From positions 1 through 64,000 of the forward strand of contig NW_026570229.1 of assembly GCF_019649055.1 (NCBI RefSeq): a stretch of DNA of 64,000 nt, read 5' to 3'. The translations under genes and the position numbers were made by a program. The notes beneath the pieces were generated by a model. That model had not been told where the DNA came from and made no database searches. It worked only from the letters and a program-made list of their open reading frames with translations. Positions 34,346 to 45,622 of this stretch are shown one piece after another. Origin of the DNA: Paramacrobiotus metropolitanus. Lineage: Eukaryota > Tardigrada > Eutardigrada > Parachela > Macrobiotidae. Within the stretch, counting starts at the first letter, position 1; every line of letters begins with the position of its first letter.

Positions 34346-34863
34346 AAAAACTGTGAGCCCGGGTCGAAGTTGGCTGGAAACCTGTGGGAATCGCGGGTAC
34401 ATAAAAGCTTTAGTACTGTGTAAATACATCACTCCGATGAAACTAGCGAATAGGTTGCCAACTGGTGCTGAATACCCAAAGCCGGATGTTCGCTCAGAGT
34501 TCTATACGCTGTTTCCAACGGCAGAAGACCTCTTTGATTTGTTTAGTTATTTGCTCGGCCTCTTTCTACGTCCAGCAAATCACGCTCCGCAGAAGTTCAG
34601 TTCCGCAAAAATGGATACAGTGGGTAGGTTGAATGAAAAAACTGAGTATACGTAAGACTTCTTTTTTCTTAAAAGTATTGCTTAATGTAGGCATGTCGCA
34701 GCTAAGGGACTGGCAGAATTCTCGCCGACCGATACCAGCAGCGGCTGCTCCAGTCGCGGATAATGTGGACATCACGGATGAAACAGTCAACGGCCAGGAA
34801 AGCAACGGCTCCTCCTCTTCTTTCACCAATGTCGTCTAAACTGCCATCCACCCACACGATATC

Positions 34864-35642
34864 ATGGCAAGCTCGAAGACTGGCGGAGTAGGAGCCCTTT
34901 CAGTTACCACTCCCCGACCAGCCGAGACCGGGCCAGCGACCACCATAACGAAACCGATCACCCCTCCCGATTCTGTTTTTCTGGATCAAGAGGTGGACAA
35001 GTCTTCAGCGTCTGGCACCCATGTCTTGCCCGACCTACCTGCAGCGGTCGACCCGGCGGAAGAGCTGCCCCAGTCAACTGTATTGGATACCACATCGGAA
35101 TCGGCGCAAAGGTCTACCGAAACTATTCCGACTGAAGAACTTACAGTAACAATGGCATCTGTGTTTGCGGCGGGCAGCAAGTGAAACGCCAACTGAATTG
35201 GATCGTCCACAGACTGTAGACTCAATAAGCGACGGCACAGTTACTGGAGCGGAATCTTTGGATGATACAGGACTATTGGCAGCGGTCGATACGGTGAAAG
35301 ACCTATCCGAATCGTCGGAAGTGGCTACAAAGGTGGAAAATATGAACCCGTGACTGACCGTAGGCCACCACCACTTGGACTTAGAGGTTATTGTAGAAGA
35401 CAAAAAAGTTGATGATGAAGCACACAAAGAGGACGACGATGATGTTGAAGTTTTCGACGATGGCGATGAGGACAAAAATCCATGGGCAAAAAGGACACCC
35501 CGACAATGAGGAGAATGGTGATGCTACCCTTGCTGACTCTGAATCGGAACGCAGCAGTGATGGCGACGATGAAAACTGCCATCCTTTGCAGGCAGCTAAA
35601 GGAAAAGGAAAGAAGAAAGGCAAAACACCTGGGGTCACAGCT
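34864..35642 (+). pseudogene. acidic, Ser/Thr/Pro-rich disordered protein, frameshifted
   Basis: From ATG 34864 the product is rich in Pro, Thr, Ser and acidic residues (TTITKPITPPDSVFLDQEVD), continues in a second frame from 35165, becomes strongly acidic (KEDDDDVEVFDDGDEDKN, about 35427) and ends with a basic KGKGKKKGKTPG motif (about 35597) before a good splice donor (GTAAGT, 35643-35648). Low-complexity acidic plus basic composition fits a nuclear or chromatin-associated tail, but nothing identifies a family. The minus strand is also partly open here; the plus strand is preferred because it explains the donor. Confidence 0.4.
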
Positions 35643-35949
35643 GTAAGTTTATTTTCGTTGGTAATTTATTTAAAACTTTACTATTAGGGGGCGTTTCTTT
35701 CCCCTGCTGTTAAGGAGCTAAAATTAGGTTCATCGGCTGATCCGCATGTTGCTTATAATTTTGGATGAGACGAGAAGAGCAACTTCTTATGAGATTTAAA
35801 AATCAAAAATCAATCTTTGCCACCTTCATAAATTGCAAAAAATTCATGCTCCGTGTCAAATCATCGTGCTCAGTGTGGATCAAGCAAACCTTTCAGTGTT
35901 TACAGAAAAATTTCAACCCGAGAAATCCACTTGCTGCGTCCTGATCATT

Positions 35950-36400
35950 AATTTGACCTTTCAAAGTCCTTACAAGCCTTCTTTCGGAAAAAGTATTGGC
36001 AATAGTCGCGCTACGCCTGCAATGAAGGTTATTCGGAACGCACTGACGATACCTGTTCAAATAAGCGCAAGTGTTGCTTGAGCTCGTCTTGCCCGTCAGG
36101 TCTAAGTTCAATTGGTGCAATGCATCGACTGCAATCGTGACTTTTTCGGACAAGCATGCTGCACTTATGGACCGACAAAAGGACGGCCAAAACGGAAGAG
36201 CTTTGCAACTTGATCTCTGTTTATAAAAACTGTTTACGGATTGTCTTAATTCAGCGAAGGAAAAACGTTAACACTCATCAGTGTGGTGAGATCTTTTGCA
36301 AGAATTGTAAAGTGCGTTCTCGGCTTGCATTTATGCTGTTTACGACGTACCAGCCGAGAGCACTACTCTGTACTTTATAACAGGGTCCCAATACTGCGAC
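35950..36400 (+). pseudogene. second polymerase-B-type zinc module, frameshifted
   Basis: In shifting frames the plus strand shows the Cys/His series that follows the KHYDLFTA region in Maverick-type polymerase B N-termini: a YACNEGYSERTDDTCSNKRK block (about 36014), VQCIDCNRDFFGQACC (about 36113), a spacer, HQCGEIFCKNCK (about 36277) and HLCCLRR (about 36327). It corresponds to the part just after the homologous blocks at 22985-23655, so the two loci represent overlapping parts of one protein type. The exonuclease domain that should come next is not visible. Moderate confidence, motif-based. Confidence 0.4.
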
Positions 36401-36794
36401 CACAAAATACCTTCTTTTTTTGAGTTAATTAATTCGCTGTGTGCGGCCACTTAAGGGGTGGTTAGAGATAAACCGGACATATAACAAATTACATTGGGTT
36501 GACTTGTGTAGTGCCTTAGCTCAGGTTCCGTGAAACAATTGCAATCCGGGGATAAGGTGACAATGTTTTCCCAAAGTGCACAGCGCATACTGGGAACGGA
36601 TGTAATGTATAGATACATGTGGTGGGGCTGGCGTAAATACAGCTGGAATGCGTGTGATAAGCACACCCACTGTATTTAGGTTCACTGGCATACTTGGTGA
36701 AGTGAGTAATAAAACCTACTGAGACAAGAAATAAACTGTCTGAAATCCAAACCGCTAAATGCGGTTAACCGCAATATAAGTACATTTCAGCCAG

Positions 36795-37029
36795 TCCTGG
36801 TCACTTGTGCTTTCTGAAGGGTAATCAGATCGACGCGGAGGCGGATAATGTGGTATTTCGTCGGGCAGATATAATCATCGGAGGACCCCAGCACGTTTCC
36901 ATCGGCGATGCATTCCATATTATGCGTTGCAACGTGGTCACAAACCTGGTGGCGCATTATTGTTTAGTAGCGGTACAGATCTACGCAGAAGTCGAAGTTG
37001 CCGATGCAAGAACAGTAGTATTTTTGTAA
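36795..37029 (+). CDS. unrecognised frame, about 75 codons
   Basis: Open with protein-like composition (DAEADNVVFRRADIIIGG and NVVTNLVAHYCLVAVQ). It ends just before a Cys-rich frame begins. The relation between the two is unknown and I recognise no family. Confidence 0.25.
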
Positions 37030-37038
37030 TATGTATCT

Positions 37039-37732
37039 CGTTTAAAAAGCAGGTGTGTCGCTGTGGCATTTGCGGTTACTCGAAACTCTTTCTCCCTCAA
37101 CCTGAAATTCCAAAATCAAAATATGATCTTAAGATAAAAGATTCGATAAATTTCCGGTGAAAGGTCAGTTAAAGCATAATTTTTGCGTTTTTATGACACT
37201 GCCGAAAATTGGTGGAACGCCGAAACTACACGTGATTATTGTCTCTAACTTTTGTGTGCTGTTTTGTTGCTCTTGTAAGGCGGCTCTTTTTACAATCACG
37301 GTTGTACGAAAGCTGACCAATGTTCGTTCCAATCTGTTAAAAAGTGATTCGTGTGATTTTTCAAAATCTTGCCAAAAGACCAAAATAAGCGGTCTTCTTG
37401 CTTTTCAGGAGGAGAAATTAAGTATTGCAATACAATGTACAGTGGAACTGAAACGAGACCTTTTTTTCCAAATATCTCGTATTTCGTTAAATACCCAACA
37501 TGAGGAATGCGCAGAGAACGGCGCAGTTCCAACTAATCAACACTATCAACTCTGGCATGGAGTCCTTCACCGTGTCGTTTTAAAAGACGATAGATTCATT
37601 CGCCGTTTCGTAGCAACAAAACATGTTGTAATAGACCATATGCGCGTTAACCAAAATTGCAGCAGACATTTTTCTTCCTCTTACATTCCATCAAATAAAC
37701 CAAAGATATTATTGGGACAACATGGTTTCTAA
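37039..37732 (+). CDS. unrecognised Cys-rich protein
   Basis: A first part (CRCGICGYSKLFLPQPE at about 37052) is separated by a stop at 37157 from a 191-codon open frame (37157-37732). Cysteines cluster near CVLFCCSCKAALF and SDSCDFSKSCQK; the C-terminal half is polar and ends KPKILLGQHGF, faintly like the end of a retroelement aspartic protease. Directly downstream lie Gypsy remains on the same strand. It may be a retroelement gag/protease remnant; evidence is weak. Confidence 0.35.
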
Positions 37733-37837
37733 TATTAACAATTACTGTAAACGGTGTCTCAACTGACTGCTGCGGAAGGTGCCTTGCAAGGCGCCTCTGC
37801 CAAACTCCAGTTTGTAAATGTTGGCGAGCCATTTTAT

Positions 37838-38014
37838 AATATGCAGATAGATATTAAGGATCTACTCCAAATCTTAAAAGCCGGCAACAGGAAGGTTGCC
37901 GTAGCAGTCGATGAGTTGACCAAATTTTAAATGACCAAAGCTATTCCAGACATAAAATTAGGGGCTATTGCTGAGTTTCTAACTGATCAAATTATTTTGC
38001 ACTACGAGGCGAAG
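37838..38014 (+). pseudogene. Gypsy integrase fragment joined to gag
   Basis: VAVDELTKF, a stop, then KAIPDIKLGAIAEFLTDQII (about 37938) match the first half of the integrase catalytic core, including the first Asp in the VAVD motif. The match ends at about 38014, where gag sequence begins in the same orientation. Integrase normally lies at the 3' end of pol, so this order is a rearrangement or two adjoining elements. Confidence 0.6.
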
Positions 38015-38870
38015 TCATGAATTAACGCTTTCCTCGATGAATTGGAGCTTTTGTTCCAAGGAATTGACCCGTTAATGACAGAGTCATATAAAAAAGGTGA
38101 GATCAAACGAACGCTGCAGCACATGTCCACTTTGCTACAGTTCCTGGCAACAACAGCCTCTGACACAGTTAGTGACATTCGTTCGACTTTATCTAAATTA
38201 CCCATGGTCGAGAGTCCCGCTACCGGCACCGAGTCAAATCCTATCGAGCTGAATTACGTTGGCGAAAATAGATTTCGGCCATCACACGAGCATTCTCCCA
38301 GCATGCAGCGTACAGACACAGCACACAGTCATGAATGCCGCGGTATAGACAAAAATTATCGTGATCGGTCAGGCGGTTACCATACATAATCCCGTGCAGG
38401 CGACAACAATTACCGCCGACAGAAGGGATCAGATAGTTACCGGTAACCAACACCTCGTTCTTTCGATCGCCGGGACCGCTAGGGCTCAAACGAGCACAAT
38501 TATAGGTAAAGCTCAAAAGATTGTGGTGACCCTTTCAGCTCTAATGATGGCAGTGAGCGTTTCCGATCAAGGGATCGCTCTAATCGTTCCGGTCCAACGG
38601 ACAACATCAAACCTGGTTCCCGCAATGATCAAAATCGCAGTTTTCGTTGTGACGACAAAAGCATTTCAAAGGCAAACTCTAAGAAAATTGATAGAAAGTT
38701 CATAAATTTTGACAGCTACAGATTACAGAATGGCGAACGTTTTTGTCCCCGTTGTGAAGACTGCACTCATCCGTATAGGGAGTGCGCGGATTCGCCCCCT
38801 GACAACCGGTACAAGATCGCACGTGTGGGCCAAATATCAGAAAGCTTTTTCAAGTAACTGACCGCTAGCA
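38015..38870 (+). pseudogene. gag: Gypsy-type gag with CCHC zinc knuckle
   Basis: One main frame: helical INAFLDELELLFQGIDPLMT (38019) and QHMSTLLQFLATTASDTVSD (38119), then a Ser/Arg/Asp/Asn-rich region, then a perfect C-x2-C-x4-H-x4-C knuckle (CPRCEDCTHPYREC, about 38744-38785). In-frame stops at about 38388, 38444, 38480, 38514 and 38855 break it. The knuckle would bind RNA during packaging. The aspartic protease expected before RT is missing; RT starts within about 100 bp. Confidence 0.7.
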
Positions 38871-38879
38871 GACTGCGGA

Positions 38880-39600
38880 ATCATCGTACATGAGATCGAT
38901 ACGGGTACTTACAAGCCAGTAAAGAAACACCGTTATAGATTATCGTACGCACAGAGATTACAGATTTACAAACATGTAAAAGAAATGTTGGGCAAAAAAA
39001 TTATACATCCATCAACATCTCCTTGGGCTTGTCCAGTACTGTTAGTCAAGAAGAAGGGGTCAACATCAGCACCGATTTGGTTGCGACCTTCGTGGTCTTA
39101 ACGCCGTCACAACCCGCCCACTGTGGCCGCATCCCAGAATAGACGGCGCAATATCGTGTTTCGATACTTCCAAGTTTTTTACAAGCCTAGATTTCAGCTC
39201 AGGGTTTTGGAAGGTAAAGATGAACCCTAATGATATTCCGAAGACATCCTTCGTCACAATGGACGGAGAGTTCGAATACCTGCGCATGCCCTTCGGGCTG
39301 TGGGGAGGCCCGGCTACATTACAAAAAGCAATGGATTCCATTCTGGCAGGGCGTCATATGTTATATAGACGACGTTTTGGCCGGCGCCGAGACATTTGAA
39401 GAACACTGCGAATTATTGGAATAAGTACTAGCAGCAGTCATTGCCGCCGGCTTCGCAATTTCTCAATTAAAGTGCGAGATAGCCCTGCCTCAGACTCAAT
39501 GCCTACGGAGAAGCTATTGTGGGCCCGCAACGACGATTTGCGCCAGCTGTCATATCTGCGCACTCACCTGTACTGGGAACACTTTCATGCTACAAGATAA
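38880..39600 (+). pseudogene. pol: Gypsy-type reverse transcriptase, frameshifted
   Basis: RT blocks in order: HEIDTGTYKPVKKHRYRLSY (about 38889), PSTSPWACPVLLVKKKG (about 39008), DFSSGFWKV-type (about 39192), FVTMDGEFEYLRMPFGLWGG (about 39250) and CYIDDVLAGAETFEEHCELL with the catalytic Y-x-D-D intact (about 39362). At least five frame changes separate them. After 39490 the sequence loses RT/RNase H likeness. The 39600-40860 stretch has no gene I can support. Confidence 0.75.
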
Positions 39601-41220
39601 GGGTGTTGCTGTTACCTGATACACATACGGTCGCTATTTGTAAAACATTTCAGGAGTATCTCATTCTCCTTATTCTAGAACTAAGGAAAGAGGTTTCGCA
39701 TTCGGATCGGTGCGGCCAACGCGGGCAAAGATAGCGTGGGCCAGTCAACCCAACGATTTCCCTGCGCTTTTGCTATAACGGATGCCTTCTGTTCCGAATT
39801 TGTTTTAACAAATATCATATCGGCTGAGAAACCGTTTCGCAAGCAACGCTCCCCGCCAAAATGTGCGAAACTAGCCTCAATAGTATTGCAAAGAGACGGC
39901 AAGCACAATCTTCTGAATTAGCCTGGCTCCTTGCAATTAGGAACTCTTTAAACTTTGTTTGTAAAAAGAAGTTTTTGCGCAGTGGAACTAACAGTAAGCA
40001 GACCACAAGAAGAACAACATGTTATACAGCAAAGCGCGGGAACGTCTTGTGCCATCACTTTCAGTTTTCAAGCTGATGACTTGGCGCATACAGACACAGA
40101 GCGAGTAATCAACCCATCGACGGCTTTTTCCCCAAAACGTGAATCTTGAAATAATTATTTTCCATACAGTCTTTTGCGCCAATCTTGGAAAATATTCTCT
40201 CGTTCCCTTTAACTTGCAATCCTTTTGTGTCTTTGCGGCAGAACGTAAAGTGATATTAAGATGCTCCGTCGAAAGGTAGACATTTCTTCTACTGTATATA
40301 ATGGGCACAAGTAGTTAGTTGGTCCCGGTTCAAATCCCGAAACAAATGGATCCGACAGGGGCATTTTTGTAAGCATTTCGGATGAAAACCCCTGAGTTGA
40401 AGCTACATTTGCACTATCGGCCTTATCGGTAGCTATAATCATTTTGATCGGTACCAAAAAATAATATAGGGATCTGCATAATTCATCTATCCCTGGACGA
40501 TAACATTTATCCCTGAACGACACCAGTATATCTGGAATTATAAAGAAGCAAACCTGTGCTCGAGTTCAGAAGATTTGTTGCCCAATAACAGGAGGACATT
40601 TTGTAAGAATAACGTTGTGCTGAGCGGGTGCCGTCCTTACCATGTACCAACTTTTCGTTCTCGTTGTACATCAAACATTTAGGATCGATCAAATCCTAAC
40701 AAAACGCTTTCAGTTATGGTAGCTTTAACGCTTTGAAATTGAAATCCAGCTTTGAGTTTCGTTAAATTTTTCTAATGTGCATTAGCGAAGTGATTTTCTA
40801 AGTAATAAACACCAACAGCACTATAAAATTAGTAATTTATTAACTGAAAACCATAAAACATACTACAGAAAGAAATAAGAGTTTGCCTGTTGTACCCAAA
40901 CGCTGCAAAAGGCGCTCGTCGCGGCGTCAAATTTTGGTCGGGTTACATCAAATGCAGCACTACATAGTGCAAGTTTTCGAAAAATTAGACATTGTTCGCT
41001 CGAAGTTAATCCATTTTTCGACGGCTTTGCCAATAAAGTTCTTGGCTGATCAACCGCTATGGGCTTTTGCTCAAATGGAACCCGTTTTGCCGGTAAATAC
41101 GGTACTTCTTCAATACGTTGGCCGCTTAATTCGGCGATCCGCTTGCTTTTTGTTTCTGCCAGGGCATATCGCGCGCTATTTCCAGCTAATGCTGCATCCA
41201 CAATTATACTATACTCGATT

Positions 41221-41582
41221 AATACTATACGCATACTCAGTTAATCCAGAGGCTCGTTTGATAACGCTATCTGCAAGGTTTCACCCGGCAAATGTTAGGT
41301 TTTCCACATTTTACTATGAATATATAGACCCAACCGACGCAGAAGGTTCCACCTATCGTTTGTACTACAAGTTTGAGCACCCTTTGCTTGCAAACTAGTT
41401 TCTTGAATCTTATATAAATCAACCGCCTGAAGGAAAAACAGCGCATTATCGTGGTCGACTACTATCTGGCGTGTACCCACATATTGGGCCAATCTGCAGT
41501 TCGCAATTTAAAAGCATAAAAAATAACCGAAAGGCGCTGAGAGATCGACGTACTCAGAGCAGGCGACCGGGCCTAGTGCGAT
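41221..41582 (+). CDS. unrecognised coding-like stretch
   Basis: Plus-strand frame with protein-like composition (SARFHPANVRFSTFYYEYID, about 41269), one TAG at about 41395, then FLESYINQPPEGKTAHYRGR and a basic C-terminus to 41582. Immediately upstream (40863-41234) the minus strand is also open and may be the better candidate there. Nothing recognised. The stretch 41590-42520 has a short Ala-rich hydrophobic frame (41689-41889) and no recognisable gene. Confidence 0.3.
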
Positions 41583-42529
41583 AACTTTATAAACGATCGG
41601 TACGATTTTTAATTAATTTGACACAATCTGCCATTGTAAACGGCGGGTAAAGGCCCGTTTTCGTAAACATCGGAGGTTATTAGGCTACGTGGGGAACTGC
41701 GGCCGGTGCTTGGCAAACATCTGGCGGACGCCGCTGCGTTTCATTCCGGTGTGGTCTCTTAGTTGGCAGGCTGTCCCTTCTTCGCGGCTGGACCTTGATC
41801 GCTGCCTAACTCATCTTCGCTTTGGGTCGCTTGTCGCAGCGGTAGCCTTCTTCGCGGTGGCTTTGTTCTTGGCTGCGGCGGCATTCTGACTGCCACTGTC
41901 ACCGTCGGAAATGAGGTACGTATTTAGGCTACACAAATTGTGGTCAGCTGTGCCAGCTTTAAGCACAATAGATTTTTTCAGCAATACATCATAATTTCAG
42001 ATATAAACGCTTTGCTTGGTATCAGAAAAGTTGTTGCTGTTATAAAAGGGAATAAATATTGGGATGATGGCTGCTGATATCGGCGTTCATCCAACTCTTC
42101 CGACATACCATTAATTTTTGCTCGACGAACGATTCCTTAACCTCCGCATTACGCCCTTCGCCATGGAAAAAGAAAATCAACTAGTAAAATTAAAAATGAA
42201 AATAAAAAAACGTATCGTATTCACTGTATGACGGCTGAATGGACGAGAACTCCACCAACAGTACACAACTGCTTCCGCTGATATTCTGGAATTTGTTGTA
42301 AATAATGTTAGACGCTGTTGTACTTCCAACAATAGCGCGTCGTTTGGCATGTTTTTTATATGCATTTGTTTTCCATTTATGAGCTAAGATAGGAGACTTA
42401 AGTCCTAACTTTTACGGGTCCACATACCAAAGGCAGTAACGCATGCCGCGTTGTAACAATACTGTCAGTACATAAGAAGACGCCGGATGTTTACGACAAT
42501 TTCCTCTTAGCTCCCATCGTGTTTTACAG

Positions 42530-43183
42530 AATGACTATTGGACTATGGACAATATCTGCGCATTATTCGACATGATCCAGTCCAAAGTCCACGAGCAGCT
42601 GCAAAAGAACGACCGGACCGAAATCCGTCTGGAAACTGTATATCTACACGGTGTCAAAATATGTTGCTTGATAACCGGCGACACGAAGCATTCTTACGTT
42701 ACCGAATGTGGTGTGCATCGGCCTCATGCCCAGCCACCACTCCTGCTGATGATTAATTGCCAGTTTGATTATAAGGAATGGCTAAAATTTGTCGGCGGAT
42801 GCAGTCGTCGTCCATGTGACAACATCTATATGTACCAGTGTGAGATTACGTCTGCCTGCGCGTTGTTGGCTGACGCACGCCATGGTTGGTGCGTTCTAAA
42901 GATCCACTCGGGAGATATTAGGTCAGTTTGTTTGTCGGTAAAAGGGGACGTTGGTTTGCAATTATGGGATGCTGTGGATAAATCACTGCGCAGGAAACAC
43001 ACTTGGGCGACATTCAGTGTACTGCAGATGCTGCGGATTACCCGGGATGCTGAAGAAGCTAATCATAAACTGTCAATGATTGTCCGCAAGGTACTGAAGC
43101 GTCAGACAACAGCCCGGCTGCGGTTACGAGTGCGAACAGACAATTTTGTCTCGTCCATTAATGTCGTCGATCTCAGCGATTAA
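42530..43183 (+). CDS. family B copy 1, intact 212-codon frame, unrecognised
   Basis: Open from ATG 42545 to TAA 43183. Just upstream lies a pyrimidine-rich stretch ending TTTTACAG (42521-42529); reading from 42530 adds NDYWT in frame, so this is probably an internal exon or the last exon. The protein is homologous to the broken minus-strand copy at 57869-58578: shared blocks include ICALFDMIQ/ICALLHKIR, TGDT...Y.TECG, QPP, W..FV.GC, ACALL, LWDAVDKSLRR and RITRDAEEA. The C-terminus is basic. Four to six conserved Cys could be structural. No known domain. One of very few unbroken frames here, so possibly a live host gene or mobile-element gene. Confidence 0.6.
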   Translation, partial: NDYWTMDNICALFDMIQSKVHEQLQKNDRTEIRLETVYLHGVKICCLITGDTKHSYVTECGVHRPHAQPPLLLMINCQFDYKEWLKFVGGCSRRPCDNIYMYQCEITSACALLADARHGWCVLKIHSGDIRSVCLSVKGDVGLQLWDAVDKSLRRKHTWATFSVLQMLRITRDAEEANHKLSMIVRKVLKRQTTARLRLRVRTDNFVSSINVVDLSD

Positions 43184-43419
43184 ACAAGGTCCGCCAGTGT
43201 TCATGCTTGCGAGAGCCTTTAGCATTTTGTACTCACATTCAAAAAACATCTTGAAATTGTTCACCCGGTTGGCTTCGCACCTTCAGTCATTTGATTGTGT
43301 ACATACTTTTACGCCTTGCCTTCAGACCAGTTGTATAAGAAGGGAATCCTTTCCCGTAATGTGCAAAAATTGTGCCTGTTTTTATCGAAAACCATTGCTT
43401 TGGTCTCTGACATCTGAAA

Positions 43420-43740
43420 CACTTGCACCTCCTGCTAGCGGATCTGTCCCGTCTTGCAGACCTTAACGCCTGTTTGCAGTATGAAGAAACCGATTCTTCT
43501 GATATGCCTAAAATCAGTCCAGAACCGCAGCAGCGAGCGCATGAATCTGTGTCAGTTTGTCTGACTCTGCTCTATACAATCAACCACAGGTGCAACGGGC
43601 CGTGTGCAGTGTACCAGTGTGCAAATCACATTCAGCGATTTGACAGAATCAGGATGAGCGAACAAATACTGGATTTTCAATTAACAGCTCTTCTCCTTGC
43701 TCATTCTTCACGAAAAATCAAATTTCTTGACACTGATTAG
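43420..43740 (+). CDS. unrecognised frame downstream of family B copy 1
   Basis: Open reading with protein-like sequence (HLLLADLSRLADLNACLQYE then SEQILDFQLTALLLAHSSRK) to TAG at 43740. It may be a later exon of the family B gene or unrelated. A 28-bp tandem duplication lies just beyond (gttccatggaatccccacaa, 43771 and 43799). Confidence 0.3.
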   Translation, partial: HLHLLLADLSRLADLNACLQYEETDSSDMPKISPEPQQRAHESVSVCLTLLYTINHRCNGPCAVYQCANHIQRFDRIRMSEQILDFQLTALLLAHSSRKIKFLDTD

Positions 43741-43904
43741 GAATGCTGCAACTTTCCGCTTAAGGACAGTCTGTTCCATGGAATCCCCACAAAAGGATAC
43801 TGTTCCATGGAATCCCCACAAGAGCATGCAAAATACGCGATATCGAAATTGGTCAGCTCCAACAACTTTCTGTAGCCCTTTTAGTTAAAATTTCTGCATG
43901 TTCT

Positions 43905-44560
43905 TCAAAAAATCTCACAGAATAACTTTCCGATCTGGGATATATTCGCTTGGACCAGCATATACAATGTGACCAAGGATATTAGATATACGCACGGCGG
44001 CAGGAAGTTCTGCAATCTAAAATTGTACAGTGCGCGCCTTTGCCGTAGATAATTCTCTTTTTTGGCGCCATCCATGTGATCAGTGATAGTAAAATCGTGA
44101 TCACCCTGTTTTGTGGACTTACTTTTTGGAGTTATTATAATATATATTTTCGTTGACGGCGCGCGTGCGTCAAGCTTTAGCCAAGGTAAATGCAAATAAT
44201 CAGGGCCACCAACTTTGACCTCCTGAGCTATGAAATAAAATCTCTCAATAGAAAGAACACCGGGATGTTGTATCCTCATACACATACGAGCAAGTGCACG
44301 AGAAGAGATGCCATTATTTACTACTGTATCAATGGGAAGGCAAAATCAGTCCAGCTCATATTCTGACAGCGGCGGTATGCCTCGTGCCCCGTTGAGGCTT
44401 TAATCATGTAGCCGCCGGATGTTGGCCGGGTGTCGGTCACATTCAGTTTAACTATTAATATTGCAGGCCCGGTGGCAAAGATGGCCGCAAACGTCATGAT
44501 AGGCAACGGAAGCGCCTTGGCCGACCCGGTGCGCCCCGAAGACACTGGGCTTGCACGGCC
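43905..44560 (-). pseudogene. unrecognised protein in two frames
   Basis: From about 44560 to 44320 the minus strand encodes SSGRTGSAKALPLPIMTFAA, ILIVKLNVTDTRPTSGGYMI and EAYRRCQNMSWTD. One indel later it continues from about 44340 with VNNGISSRALARMCMRIQHP, SIERFYFIAQEVKVGGPDYL, STKIYIIITPKSKSTKQGDH and DHDFTITDHMDGAKKENYLR. The two parts read as a single protein of about 200 residues with alternating strands, like a globular beta-rich domain. I do not recognise it. Only one indel makes it better preserved than most of the window. Confidence 0.4.
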
Positions 44561-44989
44561 CAGACGGCAGTCGCCTCCCGTCCTGTTCAGCTGGGGAGCA
44601 TAGTTTCATACAATTGCTCTATCGCCCCCTCAACGAAGGAAAAGCAGATTATATGGCGGCACCAAGACAACACGATACGCGAGAGCGCTGCGATCTACTC
44701 TTTAAAGGGGCATTATTAAACCCACATGTCAATAAGCACCAGCAGCACGCTATCTTTGCACGATTTCAACCGCGACTCTGGCAGGACGTTAGATTGTTTG
44801 TAGTCTTGTAGGAGCAATGGCGACATAATGTTTTACATTAATACATACATCTTGCGGCCGGAGCTGCTTAGCACAAGCGACGCTTTTATCACACCCCTTT
44901 TCAATGTGTCCTCAATAAACAGAACCTTTTTTGTGACTTGCAGCGGACGGATGGACTGCAGCTGGACGGATCCAGCACTGCATTTCTTT

Positions 44990-45031
44990 TGGCAGCTTGA
45001 TGGGCTTCTGTGTTTCCGTAAGTGTACGACT
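44990..45031 (-). pseudogene. pol: Gypsy RNase H, downstream fragment beyond the foldback insertion
   Basis: Reading leftward from the 9-bp repeat at 45032, the minus strand encodes LSRTLTETQK, which is the continuation expected after the WKPIA motif on the far side of the 3.3-kb insertion. The frame matches across the single target site. The likeness fades after about 14 codons. Confidence 0.5.
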
Positions 45032-45040
45032 CAATTACGC
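45032..45040. repeat. 9-bp target-site duplication, left copy
   Basis: caattacgc here is repeated at 48376-48384, directly bordering the foldback-like element on both sides. Removing the element and one copy restores the reading frame of the interrupted RNase H region, which is independent support that this is the target duplication. Confidence 0.75.
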
Positions 45041-45079
45041 TCTCTCTCGGAGAGAATGTCCAAGTTAGGACATTAGTGG

Positions 45080-45622
45080 ATCACTGGTTCCATGCAGCTG
45101 GAACCACCATAGAACCTCCATGGAACCACCATAGAAATACAATGGAACCAGGTACAGGACAAACATTCGGCATGCTCCCACATTGCCTGTTCTTTTCCGA
45201 AGCCCATAGAACCACATAGAACCACCATAGAACTTCCATAGAACAACCATAGAACCACAATGGAACCAGGTAAATAACGAACAGCCGGCACGCCCCACAC
45301 TGCCCCTTCTTTTCCGGCTCCCATAGAACCACATAGAACCACCATAGAACCTCCATAGAACCACCATAGAACCACAATGGAACCAGGTAAATAACGAACA
45401 GCCGGCATGCCCCACACTGCCCCTTCTTTTCCGGCTCCCATAGAACCACATAGAACCACCATAGAACCTCAATGGAACCAGGTAAATAACGATCAGCCGG
45501 CATGCCCCACACTGCCCCTTCTTTTCCGGCTCCCATAGAACCACATAGAACCACCATAGAACTTCCATAGAACAACCATAGAACCACAATGGAACCACGT
45601 ACATAGTCTCAGTCGGCATGCT
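45080..45622. repeat. left foldback arm: 11-bp repeats in composite units
   Basis: Runs of four to six 11-bp ccatagaacca monomers alternate with a roughly 50-bp spacer containing taaataacgaacagccggca. Spacers start near 45151, 45271, 45388, 45483 and 45597, and the spacing changes by about 22 bp, i.e. by whole monomers. Long minus-strand frames across it (WFYGGSM-like repeats) are translation of the repeat, not a gene. Confidence 0.9.

Noticed and set aside
40286-40340. B-box-like cccggttcaaatcccg with a possible A box close upstream, suggesting a tRNA or SINE
   Set aside because: The boxes are too close for a tRNA and no acceptor stem forms; at most a tiny SINE relic.
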